NCBI GenBank assembly: GCA_021847735.1 | Contig: JAJZQD010000005.1 | Span: 1-53,319 of the forward strand | DNA: 53,319 bases | From: Bacillota bacterium | GTDB taxonomy: Bacteria > Bacillota > Thermincolia > Thermincolales > UBA2595 | Direction of reading: 5' to 3' | Shown here: positions 34,518-43,515 of the stretch, piece after piece | Layout: each line of letters opens with the position of its first letter | Position numbering within the stretch: the first letter of the stretch is position 1 | Position numbers and translations under genes: made by a program | Notes under the pieces: generated by a model | Database searches by the model: none | What the model was told of the DNA's origin: nothing | What the model saw: only the letters and a program-made list of their open reading frames with translations

Positions 34518-34706
34518 ATGAAGGTGGAAGTTTTCGACGACTTGTGCATCAGTTGCGGGGCCTGTATAACCACGTGTCCGGACATATTTGAGTGGGGTGA
34601 GGACGACAAGGCTATAGCGAAGGTCAATGATGTCCCTCAGGATAAGCTGCAGTGTGCTCATGAGGCTGTGGAAGGCTGCCCGACGGCGGCGATAAAAGAG
34701 GAGTAA
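34518..34706 (+). CDS. Small [4Fe-4S] ferredoxin
   Basis: 62 residues with CISCGACITTCPDIF (Cys 10, 13, 16, 20) and a C-terminal GCPTAAI (Cys about 54), as in monocluster ferredoxins of Clostridia and sulphate reducers; extra Cys may form a disulphide. Cytoplasmic electron carrier. GTGAGG is the ribosome site. It follows the candidate selenoprotein and may share its mRNA. Confidence 0.9.
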   Translation: MKVEVFDDLCISCGACITTCPDIFEWGEDDKAIAKVNDVPQDKLQCAHEAVEGCPTAAIKEE

Positions 34707-34711
34707 TTGAA

Positions 34712-34745
34712 ACAGGTCTGGCCGTTTCGGCCAGACCTGTATTCA
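34712..34745 (+). terminator. Terminator after ferredoxin
   Basis: Perfect 12-bp stem ACAGGTCTGGCC/GGCCAGACCTGT, loop GTTTC, followed by a short T-rich stretch. Confidence 0.75.
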
Positions 34746-34769
34746 TTAGTGAAGTGCTTACCGTTTTAT

Positions 34770-34853
34770 TCAGTTTTTACAATGCTTACATAGGCATTCG
34801 CCGGAATGACCGTTCTTTTCATCCTTTTTAGGCTCTTTAATAACCTCCAGCAT
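34770..34853 (-). CDS. Candidate 27-residue Cys-rich peptide
   Basis: Minus-strand ATG preceded closely by TATAATAGGA, which combines a promoter -10 box with a short AGGA. The product ends SGECLCKHCKN, three Cys and one His in seven residues, suggesting a metal-binding tail. The TATAAT box so near the ATG implies a leaderless or almost leaderless mRNA. No family recognised. Confidence 0.35.
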   Translation of the reverse strand: MLEVIKEPKKDEKNGHSGECLCKHCKN

Positions 34854-35004
34854 TCCTATTATACACCAATCTTACCACAAAAATTCTCAATTGGCAGAAG
34901 GTCTTTTTGGGGTTAAAGGCAGCTTGACTATACAAAAGATTTTGTTCGTGGTACTATATAAATAAGGTGTGTTAGTATTGCTCCTAATTGAGAGGAGGGA
35001 AAAC

Positions 35005-35406
35005 TTGTTTACAGACAGAAGACCGCTTGGGTTAAAAATTGTCGTTTTTTTCGCGATTCTTAATTCGCTTGCTACCGTTACTCATTTTGTTCTGTTAGAC
35101 AGGGGTATTTTCCGAACAACCGGGTTAGTACAAAACTTCTGGGTTTACGCCGTAACTGTTACGGTGATTGCAGTGCTGCCTGTGGCCCTCGGGGCTTATG
35201 GTCTTTTTTACAAGAGGATGTGGGGGCTTGGTTTCTTTACTTTTGGGAGTGGTGCGTTTCTTTGCGCCTCCGGGTTCGTGTTATTGACCTCTGTTGAAGC
35301 GCAGAAATTTGGGATAATGTTCTATTTTGCCATTTATCTTATTTTGTACAGCTTCCTGGCCAACCTTTACACCTGGGCCTTTAGACATCATTTAAGAGAA
35401 TTCTAA
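35005..35406 (+). CDS. Four-helix membrane protein
   Basis: 133 residues from TTG 35005 (GAGGAGG 6 bases upstream; the longer frame from 34969 lacks a site). Four hydrophobic helices with short loops. No family recognised. It is followed at once by a hairpin terminator and is monocistronic. Confidence 0.65.
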   Translation: MFTDRRPLGLKIVVFFAILNSLATVTHFVLLDRGIFRTTGLVQNFWVYAVTVTVIAVLPVALGAYGLFYKRMWGLGFFTFGSGAFLCASGFVLLTSVEAQKFGIMFYFAIYLILYSFLANLYTWAFRHHLREF

Positions 35407-35438
35407 CAAAAAATCCTCTACTGAGGATTTTTTTTGTT
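35405..35438. terminator. Terminator after four-helix protein
   Basis: Stem AACAAAAAATCCTC/GAGGATTTTTTTTGTT, loop TACT. T-rich on its 3' side. Confidence 0.75.
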
Positions 35439-35501
35439 AGAAACTATTTGAATTGTGATATAATATTTAAGGGAAATTTTAGGAACACTTGGAGGTTTAG
35501 G

Positions 35502-35822
35502 ATGCCGGTAAATGCAAAAAGGCCTGTCAACCCGATTTTAATACCGATAATATCAGCGCCTCATTTTATTCTTGGGGGGTTGCTGACAGCTTTTAACTGG
35601 AACCGCCTGGGCTTTCCCGGAAAAGCCCGGAATACGGTGAAGTGGAGTATCATCGGAACCATTGCTGTAATAATTATCGCCTTCTATATTCCGGTTGACA
35701 CGCTGAAAAAGATGTGGTCGGTCGGGGTAGGGATTAATCTGGGAACAGGAATGGCCCTCAGAACACTGCAGTTGCCGGAATACCAAAAGGCTATGTCTAA
35801 ACTTAAGCAGGTAAAAGGATGA
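35502..35822 (+). CDS. Small membrane protein, 106 residues
   Basis: ATG 35502 with GGAGG 6 bases upstream; the longer frame from 35448 is rejected. Two hydrophobic segments (about 13-35 and 45-65). Soluble C-terminal part (LRTLQLPEYQKAMSKLKQ). No family recognised. Its stop overlaps the next gene's start as ATGA. Confidence 0.65.
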   Translation: MPVNAKRPVNPILIPIISAPHFILGGLLTAFNWNRLGFPGKARNTVKWSIIGTIAVIIIAFYIPVDTLKKMWSVGVGINLGTGMALRTLQLPEYQKAMSKLKQVKG

Positions 35823-36301
35823 ACCTTCGCTGCTTTTGTCCGGAGTTAACGGCCGAAGAATTTACGGGGCTGGATTTAACGGAATTTGACTTATCGGGGA
35901 AAACCTTTTATTTTTCCAGAACACCAATGGTGTCCCATTTCCCGATGAACCCCGAAATAAAAATAGAAAAAACCCTCAAGGAAATCGAAGCCAAAGGGTT
36001 TCAAACCGCAGCCCCCCTTTTTGCGATTTTCGAAGATGGGCTGCTTTCCGGAAAAATAATGATTGAGATAGTCAAACCTTCGGTAAAAGACGGTGACATC
36101 CGGACACTTTCCAATCTAAAGTTAATAGGGAGAAACTTTACAGGGCCTAAACACCTTGTGCCAAAGGCCCTTAAACAGTTTGACAGCTATTTGATGTCAC
36201 AAAAAGTAATGACCACCGAATTCTTTTTCTGGTATCATTCCTGTAAGGTGTGTGAAAAGGAAAAGGGCAACAGAACGATAATTATGGGGAAAACAAAATA
36301 G
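35819..36301 (+). CDS. Unknown protein, 160 residues, Cys-containing
   Basis: Coupled to the previous gene by an ATGA overlap. Soluble, mixed alpha/beta. N-terminal RCFCPEL and a C-terminal WYHSCKVCEKEKGN form a possible four-Cys metal site. The central FSRTPMVSHFPMNP is distinctive. No family recognised. It could be a partner of the small membrane protein. Confidence 0.65.
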   Translation: MNLRCFCPELTAEEFTGLDLTEFDLSGKTFYFSRTPMVSHFPMNPEIKIEKTLKEIEAKGFQTAAPLFAIFEDGLLSGKIMIEIVKPSVKDGDIRTLSNLKLIGRNFTGPKHLVPKALKQFDSYLMSQKVMTTEFFFWYHSCKVCEKEKGNRTIIMGKTK

Positions 36302-36340
36302 GTAAGTCGGCAAAATCGGCGGCAATACGGTAAAAAAAAT

Positions 36341-36364
36341 GGACGGCTTGGCCCGTCTTTTTTG
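36341..36364. terminator. Terminator after 160-residue protein
   Basis: GACGG/CCGTC hairpin with TTTTTT after it and AAAAAAAA before it. Confidence 0.6.
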
Positions 36365-36410
36365 TGTTATAATAAAGCATTAGTTTAAATCAAACAGGGG
36401 AGTAACTCTT

Positions 36411-37295
36411 ATGAACGCGGTTTTCTTTTTTGTCCTATGTGTAATTTGGGGTTCCACGTGGATGGCTATTAAGGTGAATCTGACTTCGTTCCCGCCCTTT
36501 TATTCAGCGGGGCTGCGTTTTCTGCTGGCCGCACTGGTTTTGTTTGGGGTGATGAAGCTTCGGGGGGCGGCTTTCCCCCATCAGCTAAAAAAAAACTCAC
36601 CCTCGATAGTTTTCGGTATACTTAACGGGGTCTCCTACGGCTTCGTTTACTGGGGTGAACAGTTTATCCCATCAGGTCTCACGGCCATCCTGATGGCTGC
36701 CTTACCTTTTTTCAGTATAATTCTGGCATATATTTTCATCGGTGAAAGAATTACGACCCGCAAAATTATTGGCACCATGGCCGGGTTTCTGGGGGTCCTG
36801 CTGCTCTTTATGGAGGGGCTTTCCGGTGCTAACAGCGGCAAGCTCGCCGGAGAACTGGCCATCGTAGCGGCCGCTGCGGTAAATGCCCTGGCCGGGGTGC
36901 ATGTCAAGAAGCATTCAACTATTGAACCGTTGGCGGCAGTGACAATCCAAATGTTTTTTGCGGGCCTGGTTTTGACGGCTGTTGCTGTCACGGTTGAACA
37001 CGGACCGCTGATTGCCTTTTCCTGGGCCGGTCTTACGGCCTTTTTATACTTGAGCCTGTTCGGCTCGGCCTTGGCCTTTTACCTGTACAACCAGCTAATC
37101 CTGCGGATGGAGGTTTCCAAACTGGGCTACATTGCTATGATTACCCCGGCTGTAGCGACCCTGTTGGGCGTGGTTTGGCTGGGCGAGGTTTTGGTCTGGC
37201 AGATGTTGTTGGGTTTGGGGATGATATTGGCAGGTACTCTGGTCATCAACCTTAGAACCCCGAAAAATCTGTTTAAGGGGAGGTTGACTATTTGA
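36411..37295 (+). CDS. EamA-family (DMT) transporter
   Basis: 294 residues with ten predicted helices and two EamA repeats (about 1-135 and 145-285). It begins FFVLCVIWGSTWMAIKVN, a typical EamA start, and has GLTAILMAALPFFSIILAY near the end of the first repeat. Exports or imports small metabolites such as amino acids; substrate unknown. GGGGAG lies 8 bases before ATG. The stop overlaps the nth start by 4 bases. Confidence 0.88.
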   Translation: MNAVFFFVLCVIWGSTWMAIKVNLTSFPPFYSAGLRFLLAALVLFGVMKLRGAAFPHQLKKNSPSIVFGILNGVSYGFVYWGEQFIPSGLTAILMAALPFFSIILAYIFIGERITTRKIIGTMAGFLGVLLLFMEGLSGANSGKLAGELAIVAAAAVNALAGVHVKKHSTIEPLAAVTIQMFFAGLVLTAVAVTVEHGPLIAFSWAGLTAFLYLSLFGSALAFYLYNQLILRMEVSKLGYIAMITPAVATLLGVVWLGEVLVWQMLLGLGMILAGTLVINLRTPKNLFKGRLTI

Positions 37296-37939
37296 CGAAA
37301 AGGAGGAACGCGTATTCCGGTGAAATTCTCTCCGTGTTAAACGGTCTTTATCCTGAAGCGAAAACCCAACTTAAATTTGAAACCCCTTTTCAGCTTCTGG
37401 TGGCTGTGATGTTATCGGCCCAAACCACTGACCGCCAGGTTAATGCCATCACCAAAACACTTTTTGAGAAATACACGGTTCCGCAGGACTTTGCCCGGCT
37501 GCCGGTTTCCACGCTGGAGAACGAGATTAAAAGCTGCGGTTTATATAAGAACAAGGCCAAAAACATCAATGAAACCAGCAAAATCCTGGTAGATAAATTT
37601 GACTCAACAGTGCCCGACAGTTTTGAGGAACTGGTAAAACTGCCCGGAGTTGGGCGGAAGACGGCTAATGTGGTTTTGGCCAATGCCTATGGCAGGGATG
37701 TCATAGCTGTCGACACCCATGTTTTCCGGGTGGCCAACAGGCTTGGCCTGGCCTCGTCAAAGACACCGGAAAAAACTGAGGAGGACCTAACACGGAGTAT
37801 TCCTCCAGGCAGCCGCAGCAAAGCTCATCACTGGCTTATTTATCATGGGCGCCAGGTGTGCCGGGCGCAAAACCCCAAATGTCCGGAGTGTGTGCTGAGT
37901 GATTGCTGTAAATATTATCGGAGTATAAAATCAAGATAA
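37292..37939 (+). CDS. nth: Endonuclease III
   Basis: 215 residues. Helix-hairpin-helix LPGVGRKTANVVLA with catalytic Lys123, then VDTHVFRVANRLGLA with Asp141. The C-terminal iron-sulphur loop has C-x6-C-x2-C-x5-C (CRAQNPKCPECVLSDCC). It removes oxidised pyrimidines from DNA and cuts abasic sites. TTG start, GGGGAGG upstream, overlapping the EamA gene; length normal for the family. Confidence 0.96.
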   Translation: MTKRRNAYSGEILSVLNGLYPEAKTQLKFETPFQLLVAVMLSAQTTDRQVNAITKTLFEKYTVPQDFARLPVSTLENEIKSCGLYKNKAKNINETSKILVDKFDSTVPDSFEELVKLPGVGRKTANVVLANAYGRDVIAVDTHVFRVANRLGLASSKTPEKTEEDLTRSIPPGSRSKAHHWLIYHGRQVCRAQNPKCPECVLSDCCKYYRSIKSR

Positions 37940-37966
37940 ACCCGCAGAGGCGGGTTTATTTCATTT
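37938..37966. terminator. Terminator after nth
   Basis: AAACCCG/CGGGTTT hairpin followed by ATTTCATTTTTT. Confidence 0.65.
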
Positions 37967-37993
37967 TTTGACATCTTTTACTTTCCTCTGTAA

Positions 37994-38149
37994 CATATTT
38001 TGTACCAGGAAACCCGCATTTCATCTCAGAAAAACCGCCAGTATATCTTCAACCTGGCGGCCAGGAATATGTCTCCGGGGGCCTGGCAGTTAAGGATTTC
38101 ACTGGATGATGGAACATCCAAATATATTACGATAAGTAAATGTTACTAA
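37994..38149 (+). pseudogene. Remnant of an extracellular beta-sandwich domain
   Basis: A start-less 51-codon frame bounded by stops encodes RQYIFNLAARNMSPGAWQL then SLDDGTSKYITISK. The pattern Y-x-F-N-L...S-x-G-x-W-Q-L...D-D-G-T recalls the end of PxKF-type repeat domains of secreted proteins. Only this C-terminal scrap remains. The rest of the 37940-38373 gap shows no other gene. Confidence 0.35.
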
Positions 38150-38373
38150 AGGGGTTAGGCGGGAAGCAAATAACAAATCTTATTAATGTATGGGTACAAA
38201 TTTCCTGATGTTAAAGGATATATGTGCAAAAAACGCGAATATTAGTTCACAATTACATAAGGATTCATATAATACCATTACCCGATTTGGTTATCTAAAT
38301 TCCGTCATTGAATTACCTTTGTGAATACTAGCTTAGCTGACTGACACAATTGACATTCCACGGAGGTGTTTTA

Positions 38374-39390
38374 GTGCCTGAAATCAGAAAAGACCCGGTT
38401 ACCGGTAACTGTGTGATTATCGCAACAGAACGGAGCAAAAGGCCCCACGATTTTACCCGCCCCTATGAGCTGAAAAGGTCCGAAAATTGCGTGTTCTGCT
38501 ACGGAAACGAAGACAAAACGCCGCCTGAAGTCCTGGCCTGGAGACCCCAGGGGGGCGAATCCAACAGTCCCGGCTGGACGGTCAGGGCCTTTCCTAACAA
38601 GTTTCCGGCGGTTACACCTGACGGTGACCCGGTTCCCTTTGAGGCAGGCATAAGCCAGGTCATGGCTGCCGTGGGGGCACATGAAGTAGTTGTCGACAGC
38701 CCCGACCATTTTGGTTCCCTCGGTCGGGTCTCTGACGAGCAAGCTGAACAGGTACTGCTTGCTCTGGCGGAAAGATACAAAACTCTAAGTCAAGATTCAA
38801 GGGTCAAATACATTCAGGTTTTTAAAAACAGCGGAGCCACTGCAGGGGCATCTCTTGAACATACTCACTGGCAGATAATAACTGTTCCGGTAATGCCGGC
38901 GGCCTTTTTGGCAGAATTTGCGGGTGCAAAGCAGCACCAGGAACTTAACGGCACATGTATTTACTGCAAAATTGCCGCCGACGAAATCGCGGGCATGGAA
39001 AGAATTGTTGAGATCACCGATGAATTTGTGGTCTGTTCCCCATATGCGTCCCGTTTTCCTTTCGAATTATGGATTCTACCCAGGAAGCATGAAGCCGACT
39101 TTGGCTGCCTTAACAAAAGCGACCTGAAGTCCTTGGGGTGCCTTGTCAGAAGGACGGTAAGGCGGCTCGAGAGGGCCTTCAATTATCCACCTTACAACCT
39201 TGTTGTTCATACTGGGCCACCGGAAAAAGGCTTTGATATATTTCACTGGCACATAGAAATATTACCCCGGTTGTCTATTACCGCGGGATTTGAATGGGGC
39301 ACCGGTATATTTATCAACCCAACTTCACCGGAAATGGCGGCTGTTACTTTACGTGAGATTGACCCTGATGTACGCCAAGACGAATCATAA
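38374..39390 (+). CDS. galT: Galactose-1-phosphate uridylyltransferase-family protein
   Basis: 338 residues from GTG 38374 (GGAGGTG 5 bases upstream). N-terminal PEIRKDPVTGNCVIIATERSKRP, CVFCYGNED (Zn-binding Cys pair), HEVVVDSPDH, the HIT-like HTHWQ region (GASLEHTHWQIITVP, catalytic His about 165) and a C-terminal FHWHIEILPR. It exchanges UMP between UDP-glucose and a sugar phosphate, though related members use other nucleotides. Directly upstream of a glycogen synthase gene, 17 bases apart. Confidence 0.88.
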   Translation: MPEIRKDPVTGNCVIIATERSKRPHDFTRPYELKRSENCVFCYGNEDKTPPEVLAWRPQGGESNSPGWTVRAFPNKFPAVTPDGDPVPFEAGISQVMAAVGAHEVVVDSPDHFGSLGRVSDEQAEQVLLALAERYKTLSQDSRVKYIQVFKNSGATAGASLEHTHWQIITVPVMPAAFLAEFAGAKQHQELNGTCIYCKIAADEIAGMERIVEITDEFVVCSPYASRFPFELWILPRKHEADFGCLNKSDLKSLGCLVRRTVRRLERAFNYPPYNLVVHTGPPEKGFDIFHWHIEILPRLSITAGFEWGTGIFINPTSPEMAAVTLREIDPDVRQDES

Positions 39391-39407
39391 AGGGAGGTGG
39401 TATTTTT

Positions 39408-40892
39408 ATGGATCAAGAAAAGAAGTTAAAAATCCTTTTTGTATCCTCCGAAGTATCTCCTTTTGCCAAAACGGGGGGGCTGGCCGATGTGGCAGGTTCA
39501 CTGCCGCTGGCCCTGGTTGAAATGGGACATGACGTTAGGATCGCGATGCCAAAGTACAAGTTTGTGGACTGCCCAATGGAAACCAGATTTGATTTTCCGG
39601 TCCTGATTGCTGACAGAAAAGAGACTGCCATTATTCGCGAATCCCACCTTGAGGCGAAGGTGGGAGACTTTTATCAAAAAGTTCCCGTCTATTTCGTGGA
39701 TAATTACCAGTATTTTGACCGGGACAGTTTATACTGCTTTTTTGACGAAGCTGAGCGTTTTGCCTTTTTCTGCAGGGCAGTCATCGAGATGCTGCCCGGG
39801 TTGGATTTTAAGCCGGATGTTATTCACTGTAACGATTGGCAAACCGGTCCCATTTCGGTCCTGCTGAAGGAGCAGTACGCAATCATCCCTTTTTACCAGA
39901 ACATTGCCACCTTGTTAACGGTTCACAACCTCCATTACCAGGGGAACTACCCTAAGGATTGTCTCGAATTGCTCGGGCTGACAGAAGAATACTTTCATCC
40001 TGATAAGCTGGAGTTCTTCGGGGAAGTAAGCTATCTCAAGGCCGGTCTCGTTTACGCTGACATTATTAACACAGTCAGTAAAACCTACGCCCAGGAAATC
40101 CAAACCCCCGAGTACGGCGAGAGGATGGATGGGCTAATGAGAAAGCGGTCCCATGACCTCTACGGGATAGTAAACGGAATCCATTACTGTGAATTTGACC
40201 CGCTGACAGATTCTTGTATCATGACAAACTTTGACCACCAATCTGTTGAAAAAAAGAAAGAAAACAAATATGCCCTTCAGAAAACCATGCACCTGCCTGT
40301 GGGCGACATGCCTATGGTGGGACTGGTTTCCCGGTTAGTTGACCAGAAGGGCCTTGACCTCCTGGAAGAGATATTTGGCGAGTTTGTTAAAAACGATGTC
40401 CAGTTCGTTGTACTGGGTTCCGGTGACAAGAGGTACGAGAATTTCTTCAAAGACATGGCCAAACGTCATCCCGAAAAGGTTGCCGCGTATATAGGGTTTA
40501 ACGCCCCCCTGGCCCAACAGATCTATGCGGGGTGTGACATGTTCCTGATGCCTTCCAGGTTTGAACCCTGCGGTTTAGGCCAGCTAATTAGCCTGAGATA
40601 CGGCACTATCCCAATTGTCAGGGCCACGGGTGGATTGGCCGACACTGTCACCAATTACGATCCTGTAACGAAAAAGGGCAATGGTTTTGTCTTCAAAGCA
40701 TATATTGCAGGGAATTTACTTAACGCCATCCAACGCGCCTTAAGTGTCTACGGAGGGGAAACCGACCAGTGGACCGACCTGGTCAGGGGCGCCCTGCAAT
40801 CTGATATTTCCTGGTCTGTCTCGGCTAAGGAATACATCAAACTGTACCATATTGCCATGAAAAAGAAAATGAAAATGATTCGCTCCGCGTAA
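39408..40892 (+). CDS. glgA: Glycogen synthase (GT5), copy 1
   Basis: 494 residues. N-terminal ADP-glucose site KILFVSSEVSPFAKTGGLADVAGSLP, central HCNDWQTG, C-terminal FEPCGLGQLISLRYGTIPIVRATGGLADT with the conserved Glu. It extends alpha-1,4-glucan from ADP-glucose. GGGAGGTGG ribosome site. Probably cotranscribed with galT. A second, equally long copy lies at 45434; many residues match and both seem intact. No glgB or glgC is in the window. Confidence 0.93.
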   Translation: MDQEKKLKILFVSSEVSPFAKTGGLADVAGSLPLALVEMGHDVRIAMPKYKFVDCPMETRFDFPVLIADRKETAIIRESHLEAKVGDFYQKVPVYFVDNYQYFDRDSLYCFFDEAERFAFFCRAVIEMLPGLDFKPDVIHCNDWQTGPISVLLKEQYAIIPFYQNIATLLTVHNLHYQGNYPKDCLELLGLTEEYFHPDKLEFFGEVSYLKAGLVYADIINTVSKTYAQEIQTPEYGERMDGLMRKRSHDLYGIVNGIHYCEFDPLTDSCIMTNFDHQSVEKKKENKYALQKTMHLPVGDMPMVGLVSRLVDQKGLDLLEEIFGEFVKNDVQFVVLGSGDKRYENFFKDMAKRHPEKVAAYIGFNAPLAQQIYAGCDMFLMPSRFEPCGLGQLISLRYGTIPIVRATGGLADTVTNYDPVTKKGNGFVFKAYIAGNLLNAIQRALSVYGGETDQWTDLVRGALQSDISWSVSAKEYIKLYHIAMKKKMKMIRSA

Positions 40893-40898
40893 AAAGGT

Positions 40899-40945
40899 AA
40901 GCTCCGGTTGACGGGATTGTATGGTTCTGCCATCCGGAGCTTTTT
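40899..40945 (+). terminator. Terminator after glgA copy 1
   Basis: AAGCTCCGG/CCGGAGCTT stem with a 26-base loop, then a T run. Confidence 0.6.
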
Positions 40946-41022
40946 AGTATAAAAAGGAATTTAAAGAAGGAATATATGGTTAGACCAAGAATCTAATTAA
41001 AAACTAGTTTGGCGGTGAAAAA

Positions 41023-41217
41023 ATGACGGAAGCAGACGGCAAAACAACCGGCAGCAGGCCTTTACGGGATAGCAAGAAACAGTGTGCCAATTGTTTTGCC
41101 TGCAAACAGGATACCGAGCTTTGCCCTTTAAATGAAAATTACTCACCTGATGCCTATTTAAAATGGGAGGCCGAGTACCTTAAAAGAAGGAAAGAGAATA
41201 AGACCGGTCAATCCTGA
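41023..41217 (+). CDS. Small Cys-rich protein, 64 residues
   Basis: GGCGGTG ribosome site before ATG. CANCFACKQDTELC (Cys about 21, 24, 27, 34) may bind zinc or an Fe-S cluster. Charged helical C terminus. No family recognised. The last 10 bases overlap the convergent TtcA-like gene. Confidence 0.6.
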   Translation: MTEADGKTTGSRPLRDSKKQCANCFACKQDTELCPLNENYSPDAYLKWEAEYLKRRKENKTGQS

Positions 41218-41927
41218 GCCTGCCATACACCGTTTCTCAAAGCCCCCAACAGGTTTTCCCGCAATTTTGGGTTATACTTTTCCCAGTGTGAGATAACCTC
41301 CTTCATGTCCTGCCTTTTGGTGCATCCGTTAGCAGGGCAGGGGTTTTCAATAACCGGCAGGCCCAGCTGTCTGACGATTTCAATAATGGTTTTTTCCTCC
41401 ACATATATCATTGGGCGGATAAGAGTAATATCTTTCCTGTCCAGGTATGTCTTAGGGCGGAAGGTTTTCATGCGGCTTTCGAAAGACATGCACAGGAGAA
41501 GAGTTTCCAGTGCGTCATCCAGGTGATGCCCAAGGGCTACTTTATTGCAGCCCATGTCCTTGGCCAGGTTGTGCAGTGTCCCTCGCCGAAGCTTGGCGCA
41601 AAGGGAACAGGGGTTTGATTCCCTCCTGGTCTCAAACACGATGGGGCCGATTTTGGTAGGTTCAATGTGGTAGGGGACGTTTAGTTCCTTACAGTACCTA
41701 ACAAGGGGCAAAAGGTCGCCGCCCCAGCCCATATCCAGGGTAATCGCCGTTATTTGGAAGTCAACCGGTGAAAACTTACGCCACTCATTCATCACATACA
41801 CAAGGGTGGAACTATCCTTGCCCCCTGAAAGTCCTATGGCGATATGGTCCCCTTCTTCGATAAGTTTAAAGTCTTCGTTGGCTTTTCCGATTCTTTGCCA
41901 CAGTTCTTTGCGAAATATCCGTTTCAA
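41208..41927 (-). CDS. TtcA-family tRNA thiolation protein
   Basis: 239 residues. PP-loop ATP site IGLSGGKDSSTLVYV (about 31-45), CxxC pair CSLCAKLRRGTLHNLA, GHHLDDALETLL and a late Cys in NPCPANGC. This matches the 2-thiocytidine tRNA modification family (TtcA), which adenylates C32 and transfers sulphur using an Fe-S cluster; related members thiolate other positions. Monocistronic. Confidence 0.87.
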   Translation of the reverse strand: MKRIFRKELWQRIGKANEDFKLIEEGDHIAIGLSGGKDSSTLVYVMNEWRKFSPVDFQITAITLDMGWGGDLLPLVRYCKELNVPYHIEPTKIGPIVFETRRESNPCSLCAKLRRGTLHNLAKDMGCNKVALGHHLDDALETLLLCMSFESRMKTFRPKTYLDRKDITLIRPMIYVEEKTIIEIVRQLGLPVIENPCPANGCTKRQDMKEVISHWEKYNPKLRENLLGALRNGVWQAQD

Positions 41928-42091
41928 CTTATGCCCCTCCTAAACAACGACAAATGGACCGACTTTAAGGCAGTTATGGGAAAAAGCTATACAGTCAACT
42001 CCTCAGAGCTTATATAAAGAAGTATAAATCAAAGATGGCGTAAAATCCAGTTGAAATCTTTTTAATACAAGCGTGATTGGAGGTGATAATT

Positions 42092-42988
42092 ATGGAATTG
42101 GTACGAGTCTGTCGCGAATTGGAGGCAGTTTTTCCCCTGAAATTTGCCCAGACGTACGAACCTTTGAGTTTCATTTTCCCGGCCGTGAACAAGGAAGCCG
42201 GGATAAATTACCGCAAAATTTACGAATCTAAGTTTTTGGACTGTTACAACGGATTAATGATTAAAGGTGCCAAAATAGTAAACAGCGCGTATTGCGTGGT
42301 GTTTCCAAACCCGGATATTTTACAAAAGCTGCTTACCCGCTGCCGTCCCGGTGATTTTATATTTACCCACCACTGCTGCGGTTATGACGATAAACTGGGT
42401 TTCCTCCCCATCCCGGCCGAGTTGGCCGAAGAAATTAAGGTTAACCAGGTTTCCCTTTATAGTTTACATACACCCTTTGACGTAAATTGCCCGTGGTCTA
42501 CTTCCGTTCAACTGGCCAAAGTAGTAGGCATTTCCGTGGAAGGTGAATTTGCTGTGGTTTTGGACAAGCCCTCCGGGGTTTATGGTAAACCGCCGGTTGG
42601 TGACCTTACTTCCCTGGCGGGAATAGTCAGAAGGCAAATAGGGGCCGGTGAAGTTACGGTAATTACCAACCGCAAGAACCAAAATATTAGCCGTGTCGCT
42701 GTTATTGCCGGCGGTGGCGGTTATGCCAACCTGGTAAATGACGCCCACCGTTATGAATGTGACACTTACCTCACGGGGACTGTCGTGGAAAATATAGAGA
42801 TTGAGGCTGTCCAGGATGCCAATATGCGTTTCCGGAAAAAAGCTGAGGAATTGGGCATAAACATTATAGGCGGTGGACATTACTACACGGAAAAGGTGGC
42901 CCTGGAGGGAATGGTTGACTTTTTCGGTGGATTAGGGCTGCAGGCCGAATTTGTTCCGCAGTCCGCCCAAACGGAGGTTGCAGGATGA
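42092..42988 (+). CDS. Nif3-like dinuclear metal-centre protein
   Basis: 298 residues from ATG 42092 (GGAGGT 7 bases upstream). His/Asp/Glu metal ligands are visible in FTHHCCGYDD, LYSLHTPFDVNCPWS and GGHYYTEKVALEGM. This is the NIF3/YqfO family, often annotated GTP cyclohydrolase I type 2-like, but function is unsettled. It overlaps the DUF523 gene by 4 bases. Confidence 0.85.
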   Translation: MELVRVCRELEAVFPLKFAQTYEPLSFIFPAVNKEAGINYRKIYESKFLDCYNGLMIKGAKIVNSAYCVVFPNPDILQKLLTRCRPGDFIFTHHCCGYDDKLGFLPIPAELAEEIKVNQVSLYSLHTPFDVNCPWSTSVQLAKVVGISVEGEFAVVLDKPSGVYGKPPVGDLTSLAGIVRRQIGAGEVTVITNRKNQNISRVAVIAGGGGYANLVNDAHRYECDTYLTGTVVENIEIEAVQDANMRFRKKAEELGINIIGGGHYYTEKVALEGMVDFFGGLGLQAEFVPQSAQTEVAG

Positions 42989-43449
42989 TAATTGTAAGCG
43001 CCTGCCTGGCAGGAGTGAACTGTAAATACGATGGTGGAAATAACCTAAACCCCCGGATAAAAGATATGGTCGCCCGCGGGCTCGCTCTGCCCGTTTGTCC
43101 CGAACAGTTGGGCGGGGACCCGACCCCAAGGGAACCGGTGGAATTAAGCGGCAGGTCCGGTGAAGATGTCCTTGACGGAAGGGGCAGGGCTGTTACTAAT
43201 ACAGGCAGGGATAAGACCGATTCTTTCATCAGGGGAGCCCACGAAGTATTGAAAATTGCCCGGCTCGTAAACGCCGAATATGCTATATTGAAGGAACGAA
43301 GCCCATCCTGTGGTTCCGGGCTGATATATGACGGTACCTTTACGGGCCGCCGGTGCAAAGGGCATGGTGTTACCGCTGCTTTGCTGGAACGGCACGGGAT
43401 AAAAGTATATTCTGAAGAAGAGGATTACCCTTTTTCTCGTCGCCCTTAA
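42985..43449 (+). CDS. DUF523 protein
   Basis: 154 residues. Begins MIIVSACLAGVNCKYDGGNN with Cys in the signature; also CPEQLGGDPTPREPVEL and LKERSPSCGSGLIYDG. Typical for DUF523, a small single-domain family of unknown role, sometimes fused to DUF1722. Four-base overlap with the Nif3-like gene suggests linked expression. Confidence 0.88.
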   Translation: MIIVSACLAGVNCKYDGGNNLNPRIKDMVARGLALPVCPEQLGGDPTPREPVELSGRSGEDVLDGRGRAVTNTGRDKTDSFIRGAHEVLKIARLVNAEYAILKERSPSCGSGLIYDGTFTGRRCKGHGVTAALLERHGIKVYSEEEDYPFSRRP

Positions 43450-43515
43450 TGGCGAAGAGAAAGCAGGAGGTTTGCCTTCAGCAAACTTTCCGATTATAAA
43501 ATAAGGGGTTCCTGC

